Source: Deltaproteobacteria bacterium (lineage in GTDB: Bacteria > Myxococcota_A > UBA9042 > PHBI01 > JACKFB01). Taken from it: a stretch of 64,000 nt of DNA. The stretch lies in contig JACKFB010000005.1 in assembly GCA_020632695.1 (NCBI GenBank), positions 310,001 to 374,000 on the forward strand. Direction: 5' to 3'. Below are positions 15,520-24,306 of the stretch, in pieces (position 1 is the first letter of the stretch; every line of letters starts with the position of its first letter). Below the pieces are notes generated by a model. That model did not search any database, was not told the origin of the DNA, and worked only from the letters and a program-made list of their open reading frames with translations. The translations under genes and the position numbers were made by a program.

Positions 15520-17886
15520 ATGTCGACCTCTACGCTGCTCCCTCGACGCAGCCTCGATGACATCATCGAAGGACTCACAGGCGGAGGGGCACAGGCCAGC
15601 AACGTCACCGGCCACTTCGTCACCCCCGCCCGGCTGCCGCGCCACGGGGTCTTCCCCGATGCGCTGCACCCCCTGCTGCTGCAAGCGCTGCGGGCGCGAG
15701 GGATCGAGCGCCCCTACACGCACCAGGCGGCGGCCATCGCGGCGGTGCTCGCCGGTCGTCACATCGTCCTCACCACGCCGACGGCGTCCGGGAAGACGCT
15801 CTGCTACAACGTGCCGGTGCTCGACCGGATCCTGCGGGCCCCCGAGTCGCGCGCGCTCTACCTCTTCCCGACCAAGGCGCTCAGCCAGGACCAGTACTCC
15901 GGGCTGCACGAGCTCATCGAGGCCACCGGCGCCAAGGTGGGCACCTTCACCTTCGACGGGGACACGCCGCCGGACGCGCGCAAGGCCGTGCGCGACCACG
16001 GCCAGATCGTCATCACCAACCCGGACATGCTCCACGCGGGCATCCTCCCGCAACACACCCGGTGGCTGAAGCTCTTCGAGAACCTCGAGTTCATCGTCAT
16101 CGACGAGCTGCACACCTATCGCGGCATCTTCGGCAGCCACGTCGCCCACGTCCTGCGGCGGCTGCTGCGCATCTGCGCCTTCTACGGCGCTCACCCGCAG
16201 GTCATCTGCTGCTCGGCGACCATCGCGAACCCGGTGGAGCTGGCGCAGACGCTGACCGGCCTCGATCTCGAGCTGGTGAGCGACTCGGGCGCCCCCACCG
16301 GCGAGCACCACCTGGTCTGCTACAACCCGCCGGTGGTCAACCGCGAGCTGGGCATCCGCGCCGGGGTCGTGCGAACCAGCTACCGGCTGGCGGCCGAGCT
16401 GATCACCCAGGGCGTGTCGACCATCGTGTTCGCCGGCGGGCGGCTGCAGGTGGAGGTGCTGCTGAAGTACCTGCGGGAGGCGATGGTCGCCGCTCACCAG
16501 CCGCCCGACCTGGTGCAGGGCTACCGGGGTGGCTACCTGCCGCTGCACCGACGCCGCATCGAGGCTGGCCTGCGCAACGGGACGGTGCGCGGGGTCGTCG
16601 CCACCAACGCGCTGGAGCTGGGCTTGGACATCGGCAGCCTCGACGCCTGCATCGTGGCGGGCTATCCGGGCTCGATCGCCAGCCTCCGCCAGCAGAGCGG
16701 GCGAGCCGGGCGCAGGCAAGGCAAGTCGCTCACGGTGTTCGTCGCCCGCTCGTCGGCGCTGGACCAGTATCTGGTGACGCACCCCGAGACCCTGGTCGGC
16801 GCCTCTCCGGAGCACGCCCGCACCAACCCTCGAAACCTCTTCGTCCTGGTCGACCACGTGAAGTGCGCGGCCTACGAGCTCCCCTTCGAGCCGAACGAGC
16901 GCTACGCCGACCTCAGCGAGGCTGAGACCGCCGAGGTGCTCGCCTACCTGGCCACCCACGGCGTGGTCAACGAGAGCGCCGGGCGGTGGCACTGGACCGA
17001 GCGCGTCTTTCCGGCCCACCACGTGAAGCTCCGCGGCATCCCCGAGGAGAACTTCGTGGTCATCGACGTGGCCAAGGACAAGGTGCTGGCGGAGGTGGAC
17101 TTCCGCAGCGCGCACATGACGCTCTACGAGCACGCCATCTACAACCTCGACAGCGACCAGTACCAGGTCGAGCGCCTCGACTACGACAACCACAAGGCCT
17201 ACGTCCGGCGCGTCGAACCCGACTACTACACCACCGCCCTCACCGAGAGCCGGGTCGGGGTGCTGGACGAGGAGGGGATCCGTCCGGCCGGGCCGGTGTC
17301 GCTGGCGCACGGCGAGGTGCTGGTCTCGCTCAAGGTGGTCGGGTTCAAGAAGATCCGCTTCCACACCAACGAGAACGTCGGCTACGGCGACGTGGTGCTG
17401 CCGGACCTGGAGATGCACACGACGGCGTTCTGGCTGACCCTGCCCGACGCCGTGCTGGCGGAGCTGCCGGGCGACCGGGAGGCGGCCATCGACGGCCTCG
17501 CCGGCCTGTCGCACGCGCTGCACACCACGGCCTGCGTGGAGTTGATGTGCGCCGAGCGGGACATCGGGCGCGCCGTCGGCGACCGCAGCGCGGGGATCTT
17601 CGTGCCGCTCGAGCTGCGTCCGGGTCCGGCCGCCGAGGCGCCCGCGTCCGAGTTCGCGCCCACGATCTTCCTCTACGACGCGATGCCGGGCGGTGTCGGC
17701 CTGGCCGAGGAGATCCACAAGCGCGCGCCGGAGCTGCTGGCGCGCACGCTGTCGCTGCTCGAGGGCTGCCGCTGCGAGGAGGCAGGCTGCCCGGCCTGCC
17801 TCGGCGCCCTCCCCGGCTACGATGGCCGAGCTCGGACCGCGGCGGTGGCCCTGGCGCGGATGCTGGCGCAGGCGCTGACCGAATGA
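15520..17886 (+). CDS. mrfA: DEAH-box helicase with DUF1998 domain, MrfA
   Basis: 788-residue superfamily 2 DNA helicase of the YprA/MrfA type. Motif I PTASGKT is at residues 87-93, motif II DELH at 195-198, and motif VI QQSGRAGRR near 390. The C-terminal DUF1998 region carries a Cys cluster (CRCEEAGCPACLG, ~755-767) expected to bind zinc. In Bacillus subtilis MrfA and MrfB repair mitomycin-type DNA lesions independently of UvrABC, MrfA being the 3'-5' helicase. The next gene is MrfB-like and overlaps by ATGA, exactly the known pairing, which makes the assignment strong. The start ATG is preceded by AAAGGGGATG. Confidence 0.92.
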   Translation: MSTSTLLPRRSLDDIIEGLTGGGAQASNVTGHFVTPARLPRHGVFPDALHPLLLQALRARGIERPYTHQAAAIAAVLAGRHIVLTTPTASGKTLCYNVPVLDRILRAPESRALYLFPTKALSQDQYSGLHELIEATGAKVGTFTFDGDTPPDARKAVRDHGQIVITNPDMLHAGILPQHTRWLKLFENLEFIVIDELHTYRGIFGSHVAHVLRRLLRICAFYGAHPQVICCSATIANPVELAQTLTGLDLELVSDSGAPTGEHHLVCYNPPVVNRELGIRAGVVRTSYRLAAELITQGVSTIVFAGGRLQVEVLLKYLREAMVAAHQPPDLVQGYRGGYLPLHRRRIEAGLRNGTVRGVVATNALELGLDIGSLDACIVAGYPGSIASLRQQSGRAGRRQGKSLTVFVARSSALDQYLVTHPETLVGASPEHARTNPRNLFVLVDHVKCAAYELPFEPNERYADLSEAETAEVLAYLATHGVVNESAGRWHWTERVFPAHHVKLRGIPEENFVVIDVAKDKVLAEVDFRSAHMTLYEHAIYNLDSDQYQVERLDYDNHKAYVRRVEPDYYTTALTESRVGVLDEEGIRPAGPVSLAHGEVLVSLKVVGFKKIRFHTNENVGYGDVVLPDLEMHTTAFWLTLPDAVLAELPGDREAAIDGLAGLSHALHTTACVELMCAERDIGRAVGDRSAGIFVPLELRPGPAAEAPASEFAPTIFLYDAMPGGVGLAEEIHKRAPELLARTLSLLEGCRCEEAGCPACLGALPGYDGRARTAAVALARMLAQALTE

Positions 17887-19184
17887 AGCTCGGTGACCGG
17901 CTCCGCCGCACGCTGGGCGAAGCGACGCCCGAGGGCACGGCGCCGGGCAGTCCGCTGAGGGACGAGCTCGAACGGTACGGCAAGCTGCGGGAGCGGGCAG
18001 CGGCCGCCGCGCGCGGAGAGCTGGGCGAGGCCGTCTCGCTTGCCGCCGTCAGCGACGGCGGGCTGATCGAGACCCCCCGCGGTCCGGCCTGGGTGGTCGA
18101 CACCCGCTTCGAGCTGACCCACCTGCACGGCACGCGGCGCATCGGCACCTTCTTCGACACCGAGCTCGAGCACCTGCCGGCCCTGGTCGCCGACGAGCGG
18201 CTCCACGGACGCGACGCACGCCAGGCGCTCTTCTTGGACATCGAGGCGACGGGCTTGGACCACGGCGCCGGCACCCACGCCTTCCTCATCGGCTGGGGCC
18301 GCCTCGACGGCCAGGAGCTCCTGGTGCGCCAGGCGCTGCTCCGCGAACCCGCCGAAGAGGAGGCGGTGCTCCAGCTCCTGGTAGACGAGCTGGAGCGCGA
18401 CCCGCTCCTCGTGTCCTTCAACGGCAAGAGCTACGACCTCACGGTCCTCCAGAGCCGCCTGGTGATCCAGCGCTTCTACCACCGCACCGACTGTGACCTG
18501 AAGCTCCGTCCCCACCTGGACCTGCTGCACCTCGGCCGCAACCTCCACCGGGGCCGTTTCCCGGACACACGCCTCGGCACGCTCGAGCGCCAGCTGCTCG
18601 GCTTCGAGCGCATCGACGACGTGCCCGGCCACCTGGTGCCGAGCTGCTGGTTCCACTTCCTCCGCAGCGGCGACGCGGGCCCCCTCGGCGGTGTCCTGCT
18701 GCACAACCTCCATGACGTGGTCTCGATGGTGACCCTCGCCGAGCGGCTGGCCCATGAGGCGCTGCCCCTCGCAGATCCCACCCGGGACGCCGCCGTGTCG
18801 GCCAACCTCGCCCGCCTGCTCCTCCGGCGGGGGATGCCCGGACCTGCGCGCGAGGTCCTCGCTCCTCACACACCGCACGGGCTCGAGCCCGACGGGCTCC
18901 GCTCCCTGGTCACGGCGGCGCGCCGCTCGGGCGACGCGGCGGGGTATCGCGCGGCGCTCGAGACGCTGGTCCGCGCCGCGCCCGAGGACGCGGCGGCCCT
19001 CGGCTCGCTCGCGCGGCTCCTGGCACGCGACGCCGACACCCTGGGCCGCGCCGTCGAGCTCGCCGAGCGCGCGTGGAAGGCCCACCCCAGCCGCGTGGCC
19101 GCGCGCCGGCTCGCCATGATGCGCAGGCGCCTCGCCGCGGCTTCACCGCCCTCCCCCGCAGAGCCCGAGGAGCTGACCCGATGA
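17883..19184 (+). CDS. mrfB: RNase H-like exonuclease MrfB (YprB family) with TPR-like tail
   Basis: 433 residues. The core is a DEDD exonuclease: FLDIEATGL (Asp119, Glu121), then HLDLLHLGR, and LHNLHDVVSM supplying the last His/Asp. After about residue 300 the chain is Ala/Arg-rich with TPR-like helices (NLARLLLRRG, AALGSLARLLARDADTL). In B. subtilis MrfB is the metal-dependent exonuclease working with MrfA on damaged DNA. The start overlaps the mrfA stop by ATGA and the stop overlaps the next ATG the same way, so three genes are coupled. Confidence 0.9.
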   Translation: MKLGDRLRRTLGEATPEGTAPGSPLRDELERYGKLRERAAAAARGELGEAVSLAAVSDGGLIETPRGPAWVVDTRFELTHLHGTRRIGTFFDTELEHLPALVADERLHGRDARQALFLDIEATGLDHGAGTHAFLIGWGRLDGQELLVRQALLREPAEEEAVLQLLVDELERDPLLVSFNGKSYDLTVLQSRLVIQRFYHRTDCDLKLRPHLDLLHLGRNLHRGRFPDTRLGTLERQLLGFERIDDVPGHLVPSCWFHFLRSGDAGPLGGVLLHNLHDVVSMVTLAERLAHEALPLADPTRDAAVSANLARLLLRRGMPGPAREVLAPHTPHGLEPDGLRSLVTAARRSGDAAGYRAALETLVRAAPEDAAALGSLARLLARDADTLGRAVELAERAWKAHPSRVAARRLAMMRRRLAAASPPSPAEPEELTR

Positions 19185-20812
19185 CCCCCGAATCGCCCTC
19201 AGCCGTCCAGGATGGAGCCATGGAAAGGCCTCGCATCGTCGCCCTCACCTCCGCCGGTGTGCCGATCCACGCCACCTTCGCCCGCCTGGTCGACGCGCTG
19301 CGCCGCGCTGGCGCGGAGGTGCGCCCGGTGCCCGTCCCCAGCGGCCCGCAGGCCACCGAGGACCGTCTCCCGCCGCGGCTCGCCGATCTCAAGGCGGGCC
19401 TCCAGTCGCTCGCCCAGCAGATGGGCGATGTGCTGCGCGGCGCGGCCGTGCCCCCCGGCGCCCCTGCCGACTGGCTCGTCTCGCTGCTCTCGGCGGTCGA
19501 GGGGCCGGTGCACGGCGTGATCGCCACCGACCCGCGCGTGGCGGCCCGCGTCTTCGGGACCGTGGGCCAGGTCTGGCCCGACGCCGTTCGGGTGGCCGTC
19601 GACGGCGACTTCCACATCGACCCCGAGTGGGAGCGCGTCCCCATGGACGAACTGGTCACGCCGCACCCCGCGCTCGGCCACGAGATCGCGCGCGTCCGGG
19701 ATCGCTACGCGCGCCTGTCGTCTGGCGGGCCGATCGTCGGCGGGGACACCGTGGCGGCTCGGCACCTGGATGGCGACAGGCCCCAGATCGTCGTCAGCTT
19801 CGCCCGGCTCGACGCCGGGGACGTCGATCCCCTGCTCCTGCAGCTCTCGCTGGTGCGGCCGGGCGAGCACCAGCTCCTGCTGCTGCCGTCGGGTCGCCTC
19901 GGCGTGGACGAGCTGGTGCGCACCCGAGCGGGCGGGTACGGGCTCACCGCGCGGCGCCCTCGCCCGGGCGCCGATCCGGAGCCGTGGATACGGGGGGCGG
20001 CGCTGTTGCTCGGCCGCCCATCGCCCTTCGAGGCCGCCGCGGCGGTCGCGGCCCGGGTGCCCCAGGTGCTCTTCACCCAGGGCGGCGCCCTCGACGGCGG
20101 GGACGCCTTTCTGGTGCAGCACGGGCTGGCGGTCCACGCGAGCGCGGCCATCACCGTCGCGGTGGAGGCCGAGGCCCTGCTGCCGGGCGGGACGGCGCGC
20201 GCGGCCTTCGAGCAGGCGGCCGTCGCCGTGGAGCTCGACGGCGTGTCCGGCTGCGCCGACGCGGTGCTCGCGGCCGTGGCGGCGGGGAGGCCCGCTCCGC
20301 CCGACCTCGGGTACGCGGCGCCCGACGCAGCCCCCGAGGACGACCTGGAGGTCATCGGCGGCGAGGCGCGGGCGATGCCCGCCCAGATGAACGACCGGGT
20401 ACGGCGCGCCTACGTGCGGGAGATCATCCTGCAACAGCGCGACCTGGAGAAGCAGCTCAGCCGCGCCCGCGCCGGGCGCGACACCTGGAGCCGGCGGGCG
20501 CGTCTCGCGACGCAGGCCTCGGACTCGGAGCTGGGCCGCGAGGCCGCGGTGCGGGCGGAGGGCCTCCAGCGCATCGTCGCGCGCCTGGAAGCGCGCCTGG
20601 CTGATGTGGAAGGGCTGCGCGAGCGGATCGCCGGTCGACGCCCCATCTCGGCTGCGGACCGCGAGGCCGCCTCGCGCCTGTTGAGCGCCGAGACCGCCGC
20701 CGCCCTGGACGCGGTCGACCGAAGCGCGCAGAGCGAGGCCTTCGATCGCCTCGAGCTGGACGACGAGCTCGCGCGCCTGAAGCGGCGCATGGACGGCGGG
20801 CCGACGGCTTGA
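19181..20812 (+). CDS. Unknown protein, possible GT-B-like fold with C-terminal coiled coil
   Basis: 543 residues, no confident family. The N-terminus (RIVALTSAGVPIHATFARL) and the segment GAALLLGRPSPFEAAAAVAA, with VLFTQGGALDGGDAF after it, resemble the two halves of a GT-B glycosyltransferase of MurG/MGDG-synthase shape, but catalytic residues cannot be assigned. Residues ~400-543 are a charged coiled coil (ILQQRDLEKQLSRARAG; LDAVDRSAQSEAFDRLELD). There is no signal peptide, so it is probably cytoplasmic. The ATG overlaps the mrfB stop (ATGA); a second ATG 39 bases later is an alternative start. Coupling suggests a link to the mrfAB repair pair, but none is known. Confidence 0.7.
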   Translation: MTPESPSAVQDGAMERPRIVALTSAGVPIHATFARLVDALRRAGAEVRPVPVPSGPQATEDRLPPRLADLKAGLQSLAQQMGDVLRGAAVPPGAPADWLVSLLSAVEGPVHGVIATDPRVAARVFGTVGQVWPDAVRVAVDGDFHIDPEWERVPMDELVTPHPALGHEIARVRDRYARLSSGGPIVGGDTVAARHLDGDRPQIVVSFARLDAGDVDPLLLQLSLVRPGEHQLLLLPSGRLGVDELVRTRAGGYGLTARRPRPGADPEPWIRGAALLLGRPSPFEAAAAVAARVPQVLFTQGGALDGGDAFLVQHGLAVHASAAITVAVEAEALLPGGTARAAFEQAAVAVELDGVSGCADAVLAAVAAGRPAPPDLGYAAPDAAPEDDLEVIGGEARAMPAQMNDRVRRAYVREIILQQRDLEKQLSRARAGRDTWSRRARLATQASDSELGREAAVRAEGLQRIVARLEARLADVEGLRERIAGRRPISAADREAASRLLSAETAAALDAVDRSAQSEAFDRLELDDELARLKRRMDGGPTA

Positions 20813-20838
20813 CTTTCAGCCCGGTGCCTCACTAGTTT
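20809..20838 (+). promoter_or_regulatory. Promoter candidate for the flippase-like gene
   Basis: TTGACT, 18-base spacer, TAGTTT. The -35 overlaps the stop codon of the preceding gene. Initiation near 20845 leaves a very short leader before the GTG start at 20857. Confidence 0.35.
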
Positions 20839-20856
20839 TCACGTCCTTTCGCGTCC

Positions 20857-22032
20857 GTGCGTCCGGGGCCCGTCTTGAGCAGACTCATCATTCGCACCGC
20901 CATCGGGTTGGCCATCGGTGCGTTCTTCGTGTGGCTCAGCGCCCGCGGGTGGCCGATGGACCGACTGGCGGGCGTCCCCACGCTGAGCGGGCCCCATCTG
21001 GTCGTCGGTTCGGCGGACCCGGCCGCGCTGGACGCCGCCTGGCGGAGCTCCGACGCGGCAGCCCTGAGAGCGGCCGCCGGCGACGGCTGGGCGGTGGACC
21101 TGCCCTGGATCCTCCCCTATCTGCTGGTGCTGACCATCATCCACTTCCTGCGCGTCATCCGCTGGAAGCCGCTCCTGGACCCGATCGTCGAGCTGGACTT
21201 CCGCACCCACAACCGCATCGGCGCGGTCGGGTTCATGGCGATGTTCATCATGCCGCTGCGTCTCGGTGAGCTGGTGCGACCCTATCTGGTCAAGCGGGCC
21301 ACCGACGGTGTCCGCATGACCGCGGTGCTCTCCACGGTCGTGGTCGAGCGGGTCGCCGACGGCGTGACCGTCTCCCTGGTGCTCTTCGGCGTGCTCTTCG
21401 CCCTCCCCGCCTCCGATCCCTCGACCTCCCTCGCCCTCCGCGGTGGCGCCGTCGCGGCCCTGGCCGTCTTCCTCGGGGCGACCGTCCTCCTCATCGGCGC
21501 GCGCTGGCAGCACCAGCGCACGGTCCGCATCGTCGAGCTGACCCTGGGGCGCCTGCTGCCCGGTCTGGCTCACCGCATCGTCGACATCCTGGACGCCTTC
21601 CTGAAGGGGCTGCGCTCGCTCCCCACCGTCCGCGCCTTCGCCTGGTTCATCTTCCTCACCCTGGTCTACTGGGGCGTGAATGGCATAGGTGTATGGCTGA
21701 TGGCGCGCGCCTTCTGGTTGCCGGTCGACCTGCTCGGCGCCTATGCCATGATGGCCTGCGTGGTGGTGGGCATGATGATCCCCAATTCGCCCGGAAACGT
21801 CGGCAGCTTCTGGTACTTCCTCATGCTGCCGCTGGCGCTCTACGGCTCGGGCCACGGCAGCACCCAGGCCATCGCCTTCGGGATCACCGTGTGGCTGCTG
21901 CAGCTCTTGCAGCAGGGGATCTTCGGAGCCTGGTACATGGTGCGCGGCCAGGTCGCGTGGCGCCGCGTGCTGGAGGCGGCCAACGAGGACACGACCAGCC
22001 TCAGCGTCGACACCGAGGCTGCGCTGACATGA
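20857..22032 (+). CDS. Flippase-like integral membrane protein (LPG-synthase TM domain, UPF0104/YbhN type)
   Basis: 391 residues with about eight membrane segments (first near 10-27, IIRTAIGLAIGAFFVWLS; others at LPWILPYLLVLTIIHFL, VGFMAMFIMPLRLGELVRPY, LALRGGAVAALAVFLG, FAWFIFLTLVYWGVNGIGVW, MACVVVGMMIPNSPGNVGSF). The RLGELVRPYLVKRATD and NSPGNVGSF signatures match the lysylphosphatidylglycerol-synthase TM/UPF0104 family, whose members move or transfer onto lipids; the substrate here is unknown. GTG start; a TTG 18 bases later is an alternative, and no clear Shine-Dalgarno is present. The stop overlaps the ATG of the metallophosphoesterase. Confidence 0.8.
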   Translation: MRPGPVLSRLIIRTAIGLAIGAFFVWLSARGWPMDRLAGVPTLSGPHLVVGSADPAALDAAWRSSDAAALRAAAGDGWAVDLPWILPYLLVLTIIHFLRVIRWKPLLDPIVELDFRTHNRIGAVGFMAMFIMPLRLGELVRPYLVKRATDGVRMTAVLSTVVVERVADGVTVSLVLFGVLFALPASDPSTSLALRGGAVAALAVFLGATVLLIGARWQHQRTVRIVELTLGRLLPGLAHRIVDILDAFLKGLRSLPTVRAFAWFIFLTLVYWGVNGIGVWLMARAFWLPVDLLGAYAMMACVVVGMMIPNSPGNVGSFWYFLMLPLALYGSGHGSTQAIAFGITVWLLQLLQQGIFGAWYMVRGQVAWRRVLEAANEDTTSLSVDTEAALT

Positions 22033-22952
22033 GCGCCACCGCGGACGACACCCGGCCTGCCGACCGCACCCTGGTCTTCGCCCACGTCTCCGATGTCCAC
22101 GTCCTCGACCTCGTGGGCGTGTCGATGTCGCGCTTCCTCAACAAGCGGCTGAGCGGGCTCTTGAACCTGGCGTCCAAGCGTCGCAACGCCCACCCGGTCG
22201 CGATCCTCGAGGCCATCGTCGACGACGTGATCGCCCGGCCGGTGGACCACGTGCTGCTGACCGGCGACCTCACCAACCTGGCGCTGCCGACCGAGTTCCG
22301 GCGCGCGCGGGCCGTGCTGGATCCCATCGCCCGACCCGATCGGCTGTCCGTCGTCCCGGGCAATCACGACATCTACACCCGCGGCGCGGCTCGCGATCGT
22401 CGGTTCGAGAGCTTCTTCGGCGACCTGATGTGGACCGGCGCCGACTCGGCCCAGACCTACCCCTGGTACAAGCGGGTCGGCCCCGTCCATCTCGTCGGCC
22501 TCTGCTCCGCCGAGCCCCGCCTTCCGCTCATCGCCACCGGGCGCGTCGGCGACCGGCAGCTCCAGCGCCTGACCGCGCTGGCGAGCACCCACGACCTGCA
22601 CGGCGAGTTCACCATCGCGATGGTGCACCACAACCTTCACGCGCGCGGCCTGCGCAAGGACCTCATGCACGGCATGCAGGACCGCGCCCGCGTGCTGGAC
22701 GCCTGCGCGGAAGCCGGCGTGGATCTGCTGCTACACGGCCACACCCACGTCGCCAACCGCTTCCGCCACGGCTCGATGCGGGTGGTGGGCAGCGGCAGCT
22801 CGACCTGGGACGCCGAGCATCCCGATCATCGAGCGCGGTACAACCGCTACCACGTGGGCCCCGCCGGCCTCGAGCGCATCGAGGTCTGCATCTGGGACGG
22901 ACCCGACCGCGGCTTCGTGACGAGCGAGCTTCCGGAGGACCCGCCGTCCTGA
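22029..22952 (+). CDS. Calcineurin-like metallophosphoesterase
   Basis: 307-residue cytoplasmic enzyme of the PF00149 superfamily. All metal motifs are present in order: HVSDVHV (Asp22, His24), LLTGDLTN, VVPGNHD, MVHHN and LLHGHTHV. It resembles the Icc/CpdA group of phosphodiesterases or phosphatases, but the substrate cannot be read from sequence. Overlapping start (ATGA) with the flippase-like gene implies joint expression, perhaps trimming a phospho-head group linked to the transported lipid; that is inference. The stop codon lies in a 17-bp tandem duplication. Confidence 0.88.
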   Translation: MSATADDTRPADRTLVFAHVSDVHVLDLVGVSMSRFLNKRLSGLLNLASKRRNAHPVAILEAIVDDVIARPVDHVLLTGDLTNLALPTEFRRARAVLDPIARPDRLSVVPGNHDIYTRGAARDRRFESFFGDLMWTGADSAQTYPWYKRVGPVHLVGLCSAEPRLPLIATGRVGDRQLQRLTALASTHDLHGEFTIAMVHHNLHARGLRKDLMHGMQDRARVLDACAEAGVDLLLHGHTHVANRFRHGSMRVVGSGSSTWDAEHPDHRARYNRYHVGPAGLERIEVCIWDGPDRGFVTSELPEDPPS

Positions 22953-22983
22953 CGGGGTCCGAAGGCTGACGAAGTCCGAAGGC
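22950..22983 (+). repeat. 17-bp tandem duplication over a stop codon
   Basis: Two adjacent copies, tgacggggtccgaaggc and tgacgaagtccgaaggc (15 of 17 identical); the first begins with the metallophosphoesterase stop codon. Confidence 0.75.
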
Positions 22984-23076
22984 GCCTCGGTCGAGGGCAC
23001 GCGTCTGCGCGCGTCGACACAGCCCGGCCGCCACAGGGCACACCGCAGCCGCGGTCGCCCATCAGGTGCCAGGATC

Positions 23077-23110
23077 GGGCCTCCTCCGCGGCGTGGCCGC
23101 GCGGAGGCCC
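23077..23110. terminator. Bidirectional hairpin between metallophosphoesterase and rpsU
   Basis: Arms gggcctcctccgcg and cgcggaggccc form an 11-bp GC stem with a 3-base bulge. It lies eight bases after the rpsU stop on the minus strand and can serve the converging plus-strand gene too. No T tract. Confidence 0.45.
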
Positions 23111-23117
23111 GGCGGAC

Positions 23118-23339
23118 TCAACCGCGGCCCTTGGCCTTGGCCTTGGCCTGACGCCGCAGCGCCTTGCGCAGACGACGCTCGGCCTCACGGGCCTTGCGCT
23201 TCTTGCGCTCCGAGGGCTTCTCGTAGAACCGGCGCTTCTTCAGCTCCTTGTAGATGCCCTCGTTGGCCATCTTGCGCTTGAGCTGGTTGATCGCGCGGTT
23301 GATGTTCTCGCCGTCGACCTTCACCTCGAGCGGCTTCAT
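23118..23339 (-). CDS. rpsU: 30S ribosomal protein bS21
   Basis: 73 residues, MKPLEVKVDGENINRAINQL, followed by the KRKMANEGIYKELKKRRFYEKPSERKKRK core and a Lys/Arg/Ala-rich end; a complete bS21, the small-subunit protein near the anti-Shine-Dalgarno end of 16S rRNA. The start is chosen at MKPLEV, where the family begins; an in-frame ATG 72 bases upstream would add an atypical Pro/Arg leader, and its GGAAGG abuts the ATG without spacing. No Shine-Dalgarno precedes the chosen ATG, as can happen for this gene. A good promoter lies about 100 bases upstream on the minus strand. Confidence 0.95.
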   Translation of the reverse strand: MKPLEVKVDGENINRAINQLKRKMANEGIYKELKKRRFYEKPSERKKRKAREAERRLRKALRRQAKAKAKGRG

Positions 23340-23440
23340 GTCGCCGTGGGGGCTGCGGCTGCGGGCGCCAGGGGGGCGCGGTCGAGTGGGTCGCGTATAC
23401 AAACCGTTCATCCTTCCGGTCGGGGGGGAACGAGGGCGGG

Positions 23441-23469
23441 AGGTTAGCGACGTCGCCGCCGAGAGTCAA
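23441..23469 (-). promoter_or_regulatory. rpsU promoter
   Basis: Minus strand: TTGACT (5 of 6), 17-base spacer, TAACCT (3 of 6). Initiation near 23434 gives a GC-rich leader of ~95 bases. Confidence 0.45.
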
Positions 23470-23475
23470 CGCGCA

Positions 23476-24306
23476 ATGCACGCAGGATTTCTTGCGACGC
23501 TCGGGGGCCGCGCGGACACTGCAGCCGTGGTCGCTCGTGCAGGACATGCCGGCGGCGAGCGCGACGCCACCGCGGGGAGGCAGACGCGAGCCTCGCCGCC
23601 CCGGTTCCAGTGGATCCGGTCCTACCTCCGCAGCAGTCGTCGCCCCGAGGGCGCTGCGCTGGCGGCGCTTCCCCTGCTGCTGATCTACGGGTACGGCCTG
23701 CTCATCGCCTCCCCCGCAGCGCGATCGGGCGTCGACGGCGTCAGCTCGGCCCTGCTCGGCCTCTTCGGCGTGCGGGTCTACATCACCGTCCTCGGCGCCC
23801 TGGCGGCCACCATGCTGCTGGCGGTCGGCCTCCGGCTGCGTGGACGGCTGGGGGGGCACGCGCTCCTGGCGGCTCCCATGGCCTTGGAGTCCACGCTCTA
23901 CGGGCTCTTTCTCGGCACCGTCATCCTCGACGTCATGGCCTGGCAGGGCCTGATGGGGCCCCTGCTGGTCGACGCCAGCTTCGTGGAGCACGTGGTGATG
24001 TCGGCCGGCGCGGGCCTCTGCGAGGAGACCGTGTTCCGCCTGCTGCTCCTGCCCGGCACGGCGCTGCTGCTCACTCGCGGCCTCGCCATGCCTCGGCCGC
24101 TGGCCTGGGCCCTCGCCATCGCAGCGACGAGCCTCGCCTTCGCAGGCGCCCATCACCTGGGCGGCGAGCCCTGGGACCGGTTCGCCTTCATCTACAGGGC
24201 GCTCGCCGGCGTCGTCTTCGCGGCGCTCTACCTGGCGCGCGGCTTCGGCGTCGCCGCCTGGACCCACGCGGTGTACGACCTGTACGTGCTCTCGGGTCAG
24301 ACCTGA
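23476..24306 (+). CDS. CPBP-family intramembrane protease
   Basis: 276 residues, polytopic. The ABI/CAAX protease (CPBP) motifs are present: CEETVFRLLL (Glu-Glu-x3-Arg), then FAGAHHLGG supplying the His pair, and WTHAVYD as the last motif. Hydrophobic segments run from about residue 60 (LAALPLLLIYGYGLLIA) to the end. Members cleave prenylated or other membrane peptides, often for processing or immunity; the substrate is not known. The N-terminal ~45 residues are polar and poorly conserved in appearance, so the ATG at 23476 may not be the true start. The 3' end overlaps the convergent Cys-rich gene by 10 bases. Confidence 0.8.
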   Translation: MHAGFLATLGGRADTAAVVARAGHAGGERDATAGRQTRASPPRFQWIRSYLRSSRRPEGAALAALPLLLIYGYGLLIASPAARSGVDGVSSALLGLFGVRVYITVLGALAATMLLAVGLRLRGRLGGHALLAAPMALESTLYGLFLGTVILDVMAWQGLMGPLLVDASFVEHVVMSAGAGLCEETVFRLLLLPGTALLLTRGLAMPRPLAWALAIAATSLAFAGAHHLGGEPWDRFAFIYRALAGVVFAALYLARGFGVAAWTHAVYDLYVLSGQT

